Positions 1-9,032 are shown, numbered from the stretch's first letter. The stretch is 64,000 nucleotides of DNA from Caulobacteraceae bacterium (GCA_030446805.1 JAUJMO010000001.1:1427480-1491479); one strand, 5' to 3'. Notes: generated by a model not told the origin, from the letters alone. A program made the numbers and translations.

Positions 1-2211
1 CACCAGGACGGTTTCGCCCGCCTCGGAGCGATGGGCGTCGATGGAAGGGCGGGGCTCGGCCCGCTCCGGCTCGGCCAGGCCATGGTGGCGCGGGAGGTAG
101 AGTTTGACGGTCGTGCCCTGGCCCACCTCGCTATAGATCCGGGCGTAGCCCTCCGACTGGCGCGCAAAACCGTAGATCATGGACAGGCCCAGGCCCGTGC
201 CCTGGCCGATGGGCTTGGTGGTGAAGAAGGGGTCGAAGGCCCGGGCGATCACGTCGGGCGACATCCCCGTGCCCGTGTCGCTGACGCAGATGCAGACGTA
301 CTGGCCGGGACGCACCTCGCGGAGCTGGGCCACATAGGCGTCGTCCAGGTGGGCGTTGCAGGTCTCGACCGTCAGCTTGCCGCCCTCGGGCATGGCGTCG
401 CGCGCGTTGATGGCGAGGTTGAGGACCGCGTTCTCCAGTTGGTGAGGGTCGCATTTGGTGGTCCACAAGCCGCCCCCGGTGACCATCTCCAGGCTGATGG
501 ACTCGCCGATGCTGCGCCGGAGCAGATCCTCCATGGAGGTGATCAGGCGGTTGGCCTCCACCGGCTTGGGATCCAGCGGCTGGCGACGCGAAAAGGCCAG
601 CAGACGCTGGGTGAGCGCCGCGGCGCGGTGGGCGGAGGTGGTGGCGGCGGCCGCGAACCGCTCGATCTCGCCGGTGCGGCCCTGGCGCAGGCGCCGCTGC
701 ATCAGCTCCAGCGAGCCCAGTATGCCCGTGAGCAGATTGTTGAAGTCGTGGGCGATGCCGCCGGTGAGCTGACCGATCGCCTCCATCTTCTGCGCCTGCC
801 GCAGCTGCTCCTCGCGCTCGCGCTCCTGGGTGACGTCGCGGCCCACGGCGTAGAAGACCTCGCCCTCCGGCACGGCGGTCCAGGCCACCGTGACGGCGGA
901 TCCGTCCGCGCGGATGAGGCGATCCTCGAAGTTCTGCACCCGCTGGCCGGCGGCCAGAGCCGCAAAGACCTCCCCCGCGCCCGCGTGGTCGTCGGGGTGC
1001 AGGAGCTCGACGAAGGGCCGCGCCAGAAGATGCTCGCGCGTGTAGCCCAGCAGCCGCTCCCACGCGGGGTTGATCACCTTGAGGTAGCCGTCGAAGCCGA
1101 CCTCGGCGAAGAGGTCGCTGGACAGCTGGAACAGCCGGTCGCGCTCGCGCGTGCGTTCCTGGACCCGCAGCTCCAGACCTTCGTTCAGGCGGCGGAGCTC
1201 GTCCTCGGCGCGGCTGCGGCGCTCGATTTCGAACTGGGCGGCCTGGTAAAGACGAGCGTTGTCGATGGCCACCGCCGCCTGGCCCGCCAGACCCACCACC
1301 CGGCCCTCGGCGGCCTGGGTGAACACCGCGGTCCGCGCGTGCCCGAAGAAGAGGCCGCCGATGACCTCTCCGGAGCGCGAGGTGACCGGCACGGCCAGAT
1401 AGCTCCGCACGGGCAGGTGACCCGCCGGCATGCCTTGGTAGGGGTGGTTGCGGCCGTACCGAGGGTCCCGAGTGATGTCGTCGGAACGCACCACGCCGTC
1501 GCCCCGGAAGGTGGGCGCGAAGACCTCGGTGGCGCGCGGGTGCGGATAGTCTTCGAACGCCTCGCGCGGAGCGCCGGACAGGGTGTAGAGCAGCATGCGC
1601 TCACCGGCCTGGTCCACCACGTTGTAGAAGAAGGCTCCGAACTGGGCGCCGGTGATCTCCACGCCGGCGTCCGTCACGATCTGGACGATGCGGTCGAGGT
1701 CGAGCTCGGCGGCCAGGGCCGCGCCCGTCCTGTTCATCACCTCCAGGGTATGGGCCTGTTCTGCGGCGGCGAGCTGGGTGGCCCGCTCGGCCGCGATCCC
1801 GCGAACCTCGATGATGGTGCCCGTGGTGCGCCCCCGGCCGTCGCGCAGGGGGCTGGCCGTAAAGGCCACGGGATAGAAGCTCCCGTCCTTGTGGACGAAG
1901 ACCTCTTCGCCCTGCTCCTGGTTGTTCTCCGGAAAGGCGCGGTCGATAGCGCATTCCTCGAGCGGGAAGTGCGACCCGTCCGGACGGGTGTGGTGGATCA
2001 CGTCGTGCAGCGGCCGGCCCTGCACCTCGTGGAGGGTGTAGCCGGTGAGCCGCTCGGCGGCGGCGTTCAGATAGGTGCAGTGCTGCCGCTCGTTCATGAC
2101 GAACACGGCCACCGTGGCGTTGTTCAGCACGGCTTCCAAGCGCCGCTGCGTGGCGGCCGAGCGGCGGCGGAGCGTCTCGATCCGGGTTCGGTCGGGAAGG
2201 GTGCTGGTCAA
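1..2211 (-). CDS. PAS-GAF-PAS sensor histidine kinase, probably hybrid (3' end outside window)
   Basis: The frame is open for 737 codons on the minus strand and leaves the window at base 1. In order it shows a PAS domain (about residues 27-145), a GAF domain (160-325), a second PAS (350-470), a HisKA dimerisation region with phospho-acceptor His488 in [11 protein letters not shown], and a HATPase with N-box [14 protein letters not shown] (near 597), G-box DTGTGMS and F-box FDPFFTTK. The last visible residues, GETVLV, look like the first strand of a receiver domain, so a hybrid kinase is likely (inference). No transmembrane segment is visible, so it is probably a cytosolic sensor. An in-frame TAG lies just upstream of the TTG at 2211; a start at a later TTG or GTG codon (residues 25 or 28) is also possible. 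The signal is unknown. Confidence 0.85.
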   Translation of the reverse strand, partial: MTSTLPDRTRIETLRRRSAATQRRLEAVLNNATVAVFVMNERQHCTYLNAAAERLTGYTLHEVQGRPLHDVIHHTRPDGSHFPLEECAIDRAFPENNQEQGEEVFVHKDGSFYPVAFTASPLRDGRGRTTGTIIEVRGIAAERATQLAAAEQAHTLEVMNRTGAALAAELDLDRIVQIVTDAGVEITGAQFGAFFYNVVDQAGERMLLYTLSGAPREAFEDYPHPRATEVFAPTFRGDGVVRSDDITRDPRYGRNHPYQGMPAGHLPVRSYLAVPVTSRSGEVIGGLFFGHARTAVFTQAAEGRVVGLAGQAAVAIDNARLYQAAQFEIERRSRAEDELRRLNEGLELRVQERTRERDRLFQLSSDLFAEVGFDGYLKVINPAWERLLGYTREHLLARPFVELLHPDDHAGAGEVFAALAAGQRVQNFEDRLIRADGSAVTVAWTAVPEGEVFYAVGRDVTQEREREEQLRQAQKMEAIGQLTGGIAHDFNNLLTGILGSLELMQRRLRQGRTGEIERFAAAATTSAHRAAALTQRLLAFSRRQPLDPKPVEANRLITSMEDLLRRSIGESISLEMVTGGGLWTTKCDPHQLENAVLNLAINARDAMPEGGKLTVETCNAHLDDAYVAQLREVRPGQYVCICVSDTGTGMSPDVIARAFDPFFTTKPIGQGTGLGLSMIYGFARQSEGYARIYSEVGQGTTVKLYLPRHHGLAEPERAEPRPSIDAHRSEAGETVLV

Positions 2212-2345
2212 GAAGCTCGTTGGGGTCGGAAGGGGAGACCCCTAAGCTACGCTGCCGCCTCTTGAAAGCGTGGCCTTACGGGCGGAGGGTCTGCTGGACG
2301 GACGGCGTCGCCAGAGCCCGACTGTCCCTCGCGCGTTACCTCGCG

Positions 2346-2879
2346 ATGGAGGCGGTGTTGTTGATCGGCTTCCCCGGCGCGGGGAAGTCCACCTGGCGGG
2401 CAGGATGGGTCGAAGAAGGGCGCCGCGCGGGGCGGCCGACTGTAGCGGTCTCCACCGACGACCTTCTCCTGGCGGAGGCTGCGGCCGCGGGCCTCAGCTA
2501 CCCGGAAGCTTGGCGCCGGGCGCCCAAGCTGGAGGGCCGGGCGCGGGCGGCCGTGCGGGCTGCGGTGGAGGCCGGGGCGGAGGTGGTGGTGGACCGCACC
2601 AATCTGAGGGCCGCCACGCGGGCCCGCTTTCTGCGGTTGGTTCCGCCGGGCTACGTGCGGCGCGCCGTGGTGTTGGTCACCCCGCCGGAGGTGCTGCGCG
2701 AACGGCTGCGGCTCCGGGCCGAGGCGGGCGGGCACGCGGTGCCATGGGGGTTCGTGGTGGGAATGATGAAGACCTACCAGGCTCCGGAGCCGGGGGAGTT
2801 CGATCAGGTGGACTACCTGAACGCGGACGGGCGGGCCTTGGGCCCGCCCTGGCCCTGGGCGCGGACGGGCGGGCCCTGA
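2346..2879 (+). CDS. P-loop NTPase / small-molecule or polynucleotide kinase-like protein
   Basis: A protein of 177 residues opens with a Walker A motif, GFPGAGKST (residues 8-16), followed by a STDD segment and VVVDRTNL, the pattern of AAA_33-type kinases related to the T4 polynucleotide kinase 5' domain and to gluconate/zeta-toxin-like kinases. The family phosphorylates a hydroxyl on a small molecule or nucleic acid end; the substrate here cannot be deduced. ATG 2346 is preferred because it starts immediately before the P-loop strand; the frame is open further upstream but that stretch lacks family features. It diverges from the histidine kinase and converges with the dioxygenase downstream. 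The C-terminus repeats a GPPWPWARTGGP-type tail of low complexity. Confidence 0.6.
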   Translation: MEAVLLIGFPGAGKSTWRAGWVEEGRRAGRPTVAVSTDDLLLAEAAAAGLSYPEAWRRAPKLEGRARAAVRAAVEAGAEVVVDRTNLRAATRARFLRLVPPGYVRRAVVLVTPPEVLRERLRLRAEAGGHAVPWGFVVGMMKTYQAPEPGEFDQVDYLNADGRALGPPWPWARTGGP

Positions 2880-2898
2880 GCCCGCCCTGGGGCCGACC

Positions 2899-3840
2899 CT
2901 AGGTCATGGCCAGGAGGATCTTGCGGGGGCCGCTGAAGGGGTTGCGGCCGTGGGCGGCCAGGAGGTTGTCCAGCACCACCACGTCGCCGGGCCGCCAGCG
3001 GTGAGGCACGGTTTCAGCCCGAAGGGCCGCGCGGATGTGGTCCAGGGCGGCGGGTTCGATCGGCGCGCCGTCGCCGTAGGCGGCGTTCAGGCGGAAGCGG
3101 TCCTCCGAGCCGTGATGGGCCAGGAGTGCGCTGTAGGTCTCCGGATCCAGCGCGCTGGGGTGGAAGCCGTCGGCCTGGTTGAACCAGACCTCCTCGCCCG
3201 TGTCAGGGTGGACGGCGGTGGCCGGGCGGATCTGATGCAGGCGTAGGGTCCCGTCGGGGAGCCAGGCGTGCCGGGCGCCGATGCGGCGGCAGCCGGCCTC
3301 CGCCTGCACCGGGTCGTCGGTCTCGAAGGCTTCCCGCCAGGAATAGCCGCCGCCGCGCTCCGGCGAGAGGTTGCGGATGTAGCGGACCCCGCGCCGGCGG
3401 AAAGCATCAACGAGGGCGGGGTCGATGGCCCGCAGGATGCGGCGGCTGTCGGCCAGGGTGGTCTCGCCGCCGGCCTGCGCGGCCGTCCGGCAGAAGAAGA
3501 ACAGGCGGCGGGGCTGTACGTCGGCGTAGGACAGCTCGTTGTGCAGCGAAAGCGCCACGTGCGGCGGGTATTCGGTGGAGGTGTAGAGGCCGGTCGTCTC
3601 CAGCGCGCTCCGGGGCGAGGCCCCGCCGGCGTAGTTGAACAGCGGCTGATCGCCCGAAAAGGCGCGCACAAAGCGGGCGAGGTGCTCCGGGTCGGACAAG
3701 GCCCAGCCGCGGAACAGCAGGGCGCCGGTCTCCAGCAGGCGCGCCTGGAGCGTCTCGCGGTCGGCAGCCACGCGTTCGAGCAGGGCCTCGAGCTGGGTCG
3801 AACCGTCCGGCGTGACGACGGGGGGCGGGGCCGGGGTCAA
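2899..3840 (-). CDS. TauD/TfdA-family Fe(II)/2-oxoglutarate dioxygenase
   Basis: This 314-residue protein matches the TauD/TfdA (syringomycin SyrP-like) dioxygenases. It has the HNE metal-binding pair in SLHNELSYADVQP, a distal His in LDNLLAAHGRNPF and a conserved arginine region near the C-terminus (GPRKILLAM). Such enzymes couple 2-oxoglutarate decarboxylation to hydroxylation of a small substrate; SyrP-like members act on amino acids in secondary metabolism, but nothing here identifies the substrate. The TTG start at 3840 overlaps the TGA of the upstream SDR gene (TTGA), implying translational coupling. It is the last gene of a leftward three- or four-gene operon. Confidence 0.8.
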   Translation of the reverse strand: MTPAPPPVVTPDGSTQLEALLERVAADRETLQARLLETGALLFRGWALSDPEHLARFVRAFSGDQPLFNYAGGASPRSALETTGLYTSTEYPPHVALSLHNELSYADVQPRRLFFFCRTAAQAGGETTLADSRRILRAIDPALVDAFRRRGVRYIRNLSPERGGGYSWREAFETDDPVQAEAGCRRIGARHAWLPDGTLRLHQIRPATAVHPDTGEEVWFNQADGFHPSALDPETYSALLAHHGSEDRFRLNAAYGDGAPIEPAALDHIRAALRAETVPHRWRPGDVVVLDNLLAAHGRNPFSGPRKILLAMT

Positions 3841-4826
3841 GGGCGGGTGACGCTGCCGCCAGGGGTGTCGTCCCGAACGCCGGGCGCGGCGGGGCTGGGG
3901 GCGTAGAGGCTGCCGGAGGTGGGCGCCTTGGGATCGCGCGGCGCCGTGGACTGGGCCCGGTGGAAGACGGCCCCGGCCGCGCGGTTGGTCAGGCCGGGCG
4001 AGATGCGGTGGGAGAGGAGCGCGCCCTTGGCCTTGATCCCGGGCGCCACGCGGTCGCGGGGGCGCAGGGCGGCGTGGACGATGGCGTTCACCACCAGGGC
4101 GGGCTGGTCGGGCAGGACCTTGGCCGGCAGGCGGCCACTGTAGTTGGCGGCGTTGTCGAACCAGGGCGTGTTCACCGCCCAGGGCATGACCGTGACCACA
4201 CGAATGGCGCGGCCTTCTCCTGCGGCGCGGAGCTCGGCGTTCAGCGCCTCGTCCAGGCCCAGGATGGCGTGTTTGGTGGCCACATAGCTGGCGTAATATG
4301 GCTGGGGCACGCGACTGACGACGCTGCCCAGGTTGATCAGCGTGCCGCCGCCCTGCCGGCGGAAGCGGCGCAGCGCCTCGTGGCTGCCGTAGATCACGCC
4401 CTTGAGGTTCACGTCGACGATGCGCGCGTGGTCGGCCCCGGGGGTCTCGTCGAAGCGGCCCAGGGCGCCCACGCCGGCGTCGTTGATCCAGACGTCGATC
4501 CGACCGAATTCGCGCTCGGCCGCCTCGGCCAGACGGGCCATCTGGGCCGGGTCGGCGACGTCGGTCGGGACCACCAGGGCGCGGCCGCCGGCGGCGCGGG
4601 CTTCGGCGGCGACCTCCTCCAGCACGGAAGCGCGGCGGGCGGCCAGCACCACATTGGCGCCGCGGGCCGCCATGGCCACGGCCGTGCCGCGGCCGAAGCC
4701 GCTGGAGGCGCCGGTGATCACCACGGTGCGGCCGGCCATCACCGGCTGGCCGCCCCGCGTCAGCGGCGGGGCGCCGGCGCAGGCCGTGAGGGAGAGGACG
4801 GCCAGGATGGCGAGCAGGAGGCGCAT
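3837..4826 (-). CDS. Short-chain dehydrogenase/reductase with lipoprotein signal
   Basis: This 329-residue protein begins with a lipoprotein signal (MRLLLAILAVLSLTAC, lipobox LTAC) and continues as a classical SDR: the cofactor loop GASSGFG (about residues 39-45), NDAG, a catalytic Ser in LGSVVS and the YVATK Tyr-Lys pair. SDRs normally work in the cytosol with NAD(P)H; an SDR behind a lipobox is odd and suggests either membrane anchoring or a misread start (a later ATG lies at MAGRTVVITG). The ATG at 4826 lies 5 bases after the upstream stop, consistent with an operon. The substrate is unknown. The C-terminal 60 residues are Pro/Arg-rich and look non-catalytic. Confidence 0.75.
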   Translation of the reverse strand: MRLLLAILAVLSLTACAGAPPLTRGGQPVMAGRTVVITGASSGFGRGTAVAMAARGANVVLAARRASVLEEVAAEARAAGGRALVVPTDVADPAQMARLAEAAEREFGRIDVWINDAGVGALGRFDETPGADHARIVDVNLKGVIYGSHEALRRFRRQGGGTLINLGSVVSRVPQPYYASYVATKHAILGLDEALNAELRAAGEGRAIRVVTVMPWAVNTPWFDNAANYSGRLPAKVLPDQPALVVNAIVHAALRPRDRVAPGIKAKGALLSHRISPGLTNRAAGAVFHRAQSTAPRDPKAPTSGSLYAPSPAAPGVRDDTPGGSVTRP

Positions 4827-4831
4827 GCCGC

Positions 4832-5404
4832 CTAGTCGAACCCGAAAAGGACGGACGCCGCCGTTCCCTGGGCGACATAGACGAGCGCAGCCAAGGCCAG
4901 GACGGCCCGGGTCCAGCGGTTGGGCCAGCGGCGCCACAGCAGGACGGTGAGCGCCAGGCCCGCGGCGATCTCCAGGGGCTGGAGCCAAGCCCCGCCATGG
5001 TCGGGGTCCCAATAGGAGAGCGGGCTTTCGAAGCGCCAGTCGCTGAGCGGCCAGAAGTGGCGGTGCGGATCGTCGTGGTGCAGCGGGAAATCGCCCGCCT
5101 GGTGCAGCAGGCCCGAAGCGGCAAAGGCGGTCGCCGCCCGGGCGCGGAAAGCCAGAGCCAGGGCCAGCGCCAAGCCCCACAGCGGAACCGCATGGAAGGG
5201 CGCCATCACCGCCTGCCAGGGCTCGGAGAAATAGGCGGTGCGGAAGATGGCTTCGGCGCTCATGCCGGAGGCGGCGGCCCCCAGTATGAGCAGAAAGGAC
5301 GCCATGTCGGGCAAGAGGCCGCCGACGACGGCGACCCAGGCCGGCGCCGGGCGGCCCCGACCGAAGACCGCGGCGCCCAGCAGCATGTGGGTCTGGGTGT
5401 GCAC
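4832..5404 (-). CDS. Multi-pass membrane protein, YdjM/CobQ-annotated hypothetical family
   Basis: The product has about 190 residues with four to five hydrophobic segments and conserved His/Asp clusters (VHTQTHMLLG at the N-terminus, GGLLPDM, LLHQAGDFPLHHDDPHRHFWPLSDW). That pattern resembles the YdjM-type predicted membrane-bound metal-dependent hydrolases, and similar proteins are often mislabelled cobalamin biosynthesis CobQ. The GTG at 5404 is chosen because it keeps the HTQTH motif; the ATG at 5386 would lose it. A clustered His/Asp motif facing one side of the membrane suggests metal binding (inference). It is the first or second gene of the operon with the SDR and dioxygenase genes. 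Confidence 0.6.
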   Translation of the reverse strand: MHTQTHMLLGAAVFGRGRPAPAWVAVVGGLLPDMASFLLILGAAASGMSAEAIFRTAYFSEPWQAVMAPFHAVPLWGLALALALAFRARAATAFAASGLLHQAGDFPLHHDDPHRHFWPLSDWRFESPLSYWDPDHGGAWLQPLEIAAGLALTVLLWRRWPNRWTRAVLALAALVYVAQGTAASVLFGFD

Positions 5405-5429
5405 CGGAGGGGGAGCTCCGGCGCGGGCG

Positions 5430-5714
5430 TCAGGCGGCCGCGGTCTTGTCGGCCCCGGTCTGATCGCCTCCGGTCTTGGCGGCGACCTTGGGCTTGCGCA
5501 CGGGTGTCTTGCGGGGCGCCTTGGGCGGGGGCGGCGGCGCATTGGCGGCCCGCTCGGCCAGTTCGGCGTCGATCAGGGGCAGGAGTTCGGCGGCGGCGGC
5601 CTGCTGCTTGGCCGCGGGACCCGCGCTGGGTCCGTCCTGCAGCCGCTGCGCATTGGCGCGCAGGTTGGCCAGATCCTTGGCCTCCATGGTGGGCAGCATA
5701 TCGGCGATGGCCAT
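5430..5714 (-). CDS. Small Ala/Lys/Pro-rich conserved hypothetical protein
   Basis: The 94-residue product starts MAIADMLPTMEAKDLANLRANAQ, has a helical N-terminal half rich in Ala and Leu, and ends in a basic Lys/Pro tail (PPPPPKAPRKTPVRKPK). The sequence suggests a nucleic-acid- or ribosome-associated small basic-tailed protein, but no family function is known to me. ATG 5714 is preceded by GAGCTCCTGT on the coding strand (AGGAG about 6 bases upstream). It lies 25 bases upstream of the membrane protein gene and downstream of the infA terminator. Confidence 0.6.
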   Translation of the reverse strand: MAIADMLPTMEAKDLANLRANAQRLQDGPSAGPAAKQQAAAAELLPLIDAELAERAANAPPPPPKAPRKTPVRKPKVAAKTGGDQTGADKTAAA

Positions 5715-5749
5715 GGATGAGAGCTCCTGTAAGGCCCCTTCATATAGGT

Positions 5750-5778
5750 ACGGCGCCGAAGCGGCGCCGTTTCTTTTC
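5750..5778. terminator. GC-rich hairpin between infA and the next gene
   Basis: ACGGCGCCG (5750-5758) pairs perfectly with CGGCGCCGT (5762-5770), followed on the + strand by TTTCTTTT. It sits just past the infA stop codon. The T-run is on the side opposite to infA transcription, so it would be an intrinsic terminator only for rightward transcripts; for infA it is a strong hairpin without a U-tract. Confidence 0.5.
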
Positions 5779-5787
5779 GGGGGGCGG

Positions 5788-6063
5788 CTACCTGCGCCGG
5801 AACTGAGGCCGGGCGCCGGGCGGACGCGGGCCGGGGGCCCCTTCCGTCTTGTGGCGGTAGGTGATGCGGCCCTTGTCGAGGTCGTAGGGCGTCATCTCAA
5901 CCGTGACCCGGTCGCCCACGAGCGACCGGATCCGATTCCGTTTCATGCGGCCGGCCGTGTAGGCCAGAACCACGTGATCGTTTTCGAGGCGCACCCGGAA
6001 CCGCCCCTCAGGGAGCAGTTCCTCGATCACGCCTTCAAATTCGATGAACTCTTCTTTGGCCAA
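5788..6063 (-). CDS. infA: Translation initiation factor IF-1
   Basis: The N-terminal 70 residues are a canonical IF-1 S1/OB fold: [19 protein letters not shown], the RNA-binding [15 protein letters not shown] segment, and [18 protein letters not shown]-1 occupies the 30S A-site and assists IF-2 and IF-3 in initiator tRNA selection. The protein is 91 residues, about 19 longer than usual, with a Gly/Pro/Arg tail ending QFRRR. The start is a TTG at 6063 that directly follows the TGA of the cold-shock gene (6064-6066), with GAGGA located inside the end of that gene. The two genes are therefore very probably co-transcribed and translationally coupled. Confidence 0.92.
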   Translation of the reverse strand: MAKEEFIEFEGVIEELLPEGRFRVRLENDHVVLAYTAGRMKRNRIRSLVGDRVTVEMTPYDLDKGRITYRHKTEGAPGPRPPGARPQFRRR

Positions 6064-6276
6064 TCAGTCCTCGGCGGGGCGGAGGTTGATCGCGCTCTCG
6101 CGGCCGTCACGGCCCTTTTCCAGGTCGTAGGAAAGACGATCGCCTTCCTGCGGATCGCCGTGGCCTGCACGCTCAACGGCCGACACGTGCACAAACACGT
6201 CCTTGCCGCCGCCTTCAGGCTGAATGAAGCCGAACCCCTTGGTGGGGTTGTACCATTTGACCAAACCGGTCGCCAT
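6064..6276 (-). CDS. Cold-shock-domain protein (CspA family)
   Basis: The product is 70 residues, MATGLVKWYNPTKGFGFIQP followed by DVFVHVSAVE, with RNP1 (KGFGFI) and RNP2 (VFVHV) intact. It is a single-stranded RNA/DNA chaperone of the CspA family. ATG 6276 is chosen because the family always starts at this point; the longer upstream reading frame is an antisense shadow of the palindromic repeat. The gene is directly joined to infA with no spacer, unusual for a cold-shock gene and consistent with shared cold or growth-rate control of translation initiation (inference). Confidence 0.9.
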   Translation of the reverse strand: MATGLVKWYNPTKGFGFIQPEGGGKDVFVHVSAVERAGHGDPQEGDRLSYDLEKGRDGRESAINLRPAED

Positions 6277-6410
6277 GTTCGTTAGTCTTTCGTCAGAGAG
6301 GGTCGCGTAGCTCGGAGCCAAGCGGGTCCCATATGAGGCAAAGGGACGGCGGCGTCCAGCGCGGACTTGCCTGGCGCCATGGGCGGGGGTGAGCCCGGCC
6401 CTCCACACCC

Positions 6411-6521
6411 GCTCTCCCCGGCGAAAGCCGGGGCCCACCTCCCGTCACACGCCCAACCAGCCGGCCTCGGCGCCTGCGGTGTGCTGGCCCGCGCCTGGAC
6501 CCCGGCTTTCGCCGGGGAGAA
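6411..6521. repeat. Inverted pair of REP-like palindromic units (6411-6437 and 6496-6521)
   Basis: Unit 1 contains CCCCGGCGAAAGCCGGGG, a 7-bp GC stem with a GAAA loop, flanked by GCTCT on one side. Unit 2 is the reverse complement of it (CCCCGGCTTTCGCCGGGG then AGA), about 60 bases away. The same paired arrangement recurs at 22397-22541 and 32339-32475, always outside genes. This is the architecture of REP/BIME elements. No REP-associated transposase is visible in the window. Confidence 0.8.
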
Positions 6522-6583
6522 CGGGACGGAGGGGGCGGTGGCGCTCGGAGCGGACCGCCGCTCGCCCCCTCACCCCTTGCCTA

Positions 6584-7093
6584 TCACCCCTCACCCAGCG
6601 GCCCGCCTTCCGGCGCGCCCCGGCCCAGGCGGTCGGGCAAGGGCTGGCCCGTCTCCGTGAACGCCAGGCTGACGCTGTTCAGGCAGTGGCGCTGGCCGGA
6701 GGGCGGGGGGCCGTCGGGAAAGACGTGGCCCTGGTGGCTGTCGCAGCGGGCGCAGCGCAGTTCGGTGCGCACCATGCCGTAGCTGCGGTCGGTGACGGAC
6801 TTCAGGTGATCGGGATCATAAGGAGCGAAGAAGGACGGCCAGCCGGTGCCGGAATCGAACTTGGCCGAGGAGCGGTACAGCGGCAGGCCGCACAGGCGGC
6901 AGCTGTAGGCGCCCTGCTTCTTGTTATCCAGAAAGACGCCGCAGAACGCCCGCTCCGTGCCGTGCTCCAGCAGCACGCGCCGCTCTTCGGGGGAGAGGTC
7001 GCGCTCAAGACGGGCGCGGTCGTCGGCGGAGGGCGGGGCGAGGTCGAAACCGGCGGCGGAGGTGCGAGCGGGGGTGAGCGGCTGGGCGTGCAT
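6584..7093 (-). CDS. msrB: Peptide-methionine (R)-S-oxide reductase
   Basis: This 169-residue MsrB carries the two CxxC zinc sites (CRLC and CARC), the substrate motif GTGWPSFF, and the catalytic Cys in RHCLNSVSL. It reduces methionine-R-sulfoxide in proteins, with thioredoxin as the usual electron donor. There is no signal peptide, so it is cytosolic. ATG 7093 begins a 40-residue N-terminal extension before the core. The C-terminus is Gly/Pro-rich and ends close to the REP-like repeat pair. It is transcribed leftward, divergent from the DUF599 gene. Confidence 0.93.
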   Translation of the reverse strand: MHAQPLTPARTSAAGFDLAPPSADDRARLERDLSPEERRVLLEHGTERAFCGVFLDNKKQGAYSCRLCGLPLYRSSAKFDSGTGWPSFFAPYDPDHLKSVTDRSYGMVRTELRCARCDSHQGHVFPDGPPPSGQRHCLNSVSLAFTETGQPLPDRLGRGAPEGGPLGEG

Positions 7094-7126
7094 GTTCGGG
7101 CCTTCTTGGGAGCGGCGGCGCGGTAT

Positions 7127-7924
7127 ATGGGCCTGGCCATGGCCGCTTTCGACCTGCCTGACCCGCTCGCGGCGCCCCTGAGTTTCCTGGACGTCCTGCC
7201 TTGGCGCGATGCGGCGGCGCTGGGCGCCTTTTTCGTGCTGTGGCTGCTGTACGAGCCCCTGCTGCGGCGGGTGGGGCGCGGGCGGGGCGTGATCAATCGC
7301 GACATGGAGGTGGTCCGCGCCGGCTGGATGCGTTCCATGCTGCGGCGAACCGACTCCCGGCTGCTGGACGCCAATCTGATGGGGCACGCGCTCAACTCCG
7401 CCTCCTTTTTCGCTTCGGCCAATCTGATCCTGATCGCGGGCCTGGCGGGCGCTCTGTTCGGCGGGGACGCGACCTGGCGCGGCGTGCGCAGTCTGGACGT
7501 GGTGGCCCAAACCGACGCCTCCTTGTTCCAGCTCAAGCTGTCGCTGCTGCTCGTCACCCTGGCGCGGGGGCTGCTGGATTTCATCTGGAGCATCCGCCAG
7601 ATGAACTTCTGGCTGGCCGCCGTGGGCGCGGCCCCCGAAGTCGGGGACGCCGCCCTGCGCGGCCGATGGGCGGACGCGCTGTCCGAGATCATCAACCCGG
7701 CCTTGGCCCATTTCGCGGCCGGAGTGCGGGCCTACTACTTCGCCCTGGCCTCTGCGCTCTGGCTGCTGGGGCCTGTGTCCTTCGTGGTGGCGGCGGTGGC
7801 GGCCACCGCCGTGCTCATCTGGCGGCAGTCGCGGTCCCGGGCTTCGCGCGGGGTCCGCCGCGTGCGCGAGCTCCTGGACGAGGAGGCCCCGGAGTCCCTT
7901 GAGTCCGGCGCGCGGCCGTCATAA
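7127..7924 (+). CDS. DUF599 family inner-membrane protein
   Basis: The product has about 265 residues and at least four hydrophobic segments (about residues 25-40, 95-115, 135-155 and 210-240), matching the DUF599 pattern with [16 protein letters not shown] and the conserved [15 protein letters not shown] segment after helix 3. The function is not known for the family. ATG 7127 and ATG 7139 are both possible starts; the first is listed. It ends 13 bases before tRNA-Ser. Confidence 0.75.
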   Translation: MGLAMAAFDLPDPLAAPLSFLDVLPWRDAAALGAFFVLWLLYEPLLRRVGRGRGVINRDMEVVRAGWMRSMLRRTDSRLLDANLMGHALNSASFFASANLILIAGLAGALFGGDATWRGVRSLDVVAQTDASLFQLKLSLLLVTLARGLLDFIWSIRQMNFWLAAVGAAPEVGDAALRGRWADALSEIINPALAHFAAGVRAYYFALASALWLLGPVSFVVAAVAATAVLIWRQSRSRASRGVRRVRELLDEEAPESLESGARPS

Positions 7925-7937
7925 AAGCCCGCCCGAC

Positions 7938-8027
7938 GGTGAGGTGGCGGAGTGGTCGATCGCGCACGCTTGGAAAGCGTGTTTAGGTGAAAGCCTAACG
8001 AGGGTTCGAATCCCTCTCTCACCGCCA
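7938..8027 (+). tRNA. tRNA-Ser (anticodon GGA)
   Basis: A seven-base-pair acceptor stem (GGTGAGG with CTCTCACC, one G-T pair), discriminator G and encoded CCA close at 8027. The anticodon arm reads GCTTGGAAAGC with anticodon GGA. A long variable arm (GTTTAGGTGAAAGCCTAAC) and a GGTTCGAATCC T-loop are class II tRNA-Ser features. It decodes UCC/UCU. The mobile-element-rich region starts 3' of it, as is common for tRNA-bordered insertions. Confidence 0.95.
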
Positions 8028-8097
8028 CGCCCCCGTCCAACGGGCATCGTCAACTTAACGGCGGTGGCCCAGAGTTGGCCCGTCCCCTGCCCGCTGA

Positions 8098-8805
8098 TCA
8101 GGCAGCCGCGACGGCAGCCTCCCAAGCTTCGTGAGCCTCAGCTCGGAACTGACGGAGGGTGGGTCTGCGGATCAGGTGAGGCTGGGTGTTGAAGGTGTTG
8201 TAGACGGCGGCGTGGGTGGAGAGGAATCTCTGGGCTGAGCCCTGGGACTTGAACCTCTGCATCTTCCGTTCTCGTCGTCGGATCGGCAGGTGCGAGTTCT
8301 CCGCTCGATTGTTGGCCCGCATCCCGCCTGGCCGGTGTCGGGCAGTGAGACCCAGGTCACGAACACCCGCCCTGTAGGATGCGAGTTTGTCGGTGACGAT
8401 GGTCTCGGGCCGGACACCCTGGTTCCGCAGCAGTTTACGCAGGAGCTTCAGCGCTGCGTCCTTGTTGCGGCGCTGCTGGACCAGCATGTCCAGCACCTCG
8501 CCTTCGTCATCGACGGCCCGCCACAGCCACATGCGCCGGCCGCCGATCTTCACCACCATCTCGTCGAGGCGCCAGCGAGCGGTCGGGCCTGGACGACGCC
8601 GCCGCAGGTTACGGGCGATCAGCGGGCCGAACTTGATGGTCCAGCAGCGGACCGTCTCGTAGCTGACCTCCATCCCACGCTGAGCGAACAGCTCTTCCAC
8701 ATCGCGGAAGCTCAGGGTGAAGCGGAAGTAGAGCCACACGGCATGCCGGTCACCTCCGGCGGGAAACGATGACGCTTGTAGGAGATCGGCTGCACGCGTC
8801 TTCAC
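8098..8805 (-). pseudogene. IS6-family-like DDE transposase, N-terminally frameshifted
   Basis: The 235-residue frame contains an IS6-type transposase: HAVWLYFRFTLSFRDVEE, SYETVRCW, and DDE residues in WRLDEMVV, TIVTDKLASY and NRAENSHLP. The N-terminal segment PISYKRHRFPPEV that should precede HAVWLY lies in another frame; the second copy near 11.3 kb has 18 bases (GAGATCATCCGGCATGCC) where this copy has 17 (GAGGTGACCGGCATGCC), so a single base was lost near 8752. The visible GTG-initiated frame reads a wrong N-terminus. Activity is doubtful unless frameshifting or an internal start rescues it. The right IS end is recognisable near 8865; a matching left end was not found. Confidence 0.8.
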
Positions 8806-8835
8806 CCCCGTCGAGCCGACCCGGCGCGGTTAGCG

Positions 8836-8865
8836 GAGACAAGTTAGCGTCAGCCTGACAGCACC
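8836..8865. repeat. IS end, copy 1 (next to the IS6-like transposase)
   Basis: The 30-base block starts GAGACAAGTTAGC and ends CCTGACAGCACC. It lies about 30 bases upstream of the transposase start, where a terminal inverted repeat belongs. Related blocks in the same orientation occur at 11403-11432, 20594-20623 and 22356-22385. Confidence 0.7.
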
Positions 8866-9032
8866 CATGTTGCTCCTCGCTGGGGCCGGTGACCGCTCGG
8901 CAAGCCGCTGCCATGGCGTTGCGAAGTGCACCTGAGTGGGCCGGGGTCGGCCGAGTTCGACAGAGCTCGTGCCCACGCCGGACGGTGTTCGGGGCGGAAG
9001 TGGGCGGGGACCGAGACCCCCGCCCGGAAGCC

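Noticed and set aside
31..2265. A 744-codon open frame on the + strand
   Set aside because: It is antisense to the histidine kinase, whose frame shows PAS, GAF, HisKA and HATPase motifs. GC-rich codon bias opens the opposite strand.
6367..6660. Frame over the REP-like repeats, and an extended N-terminus for the cold-shock protein
   Set aside because: Both arise from palindromic repeat and leader sequence; the cold-shock fold starts at MATGLVKWY.
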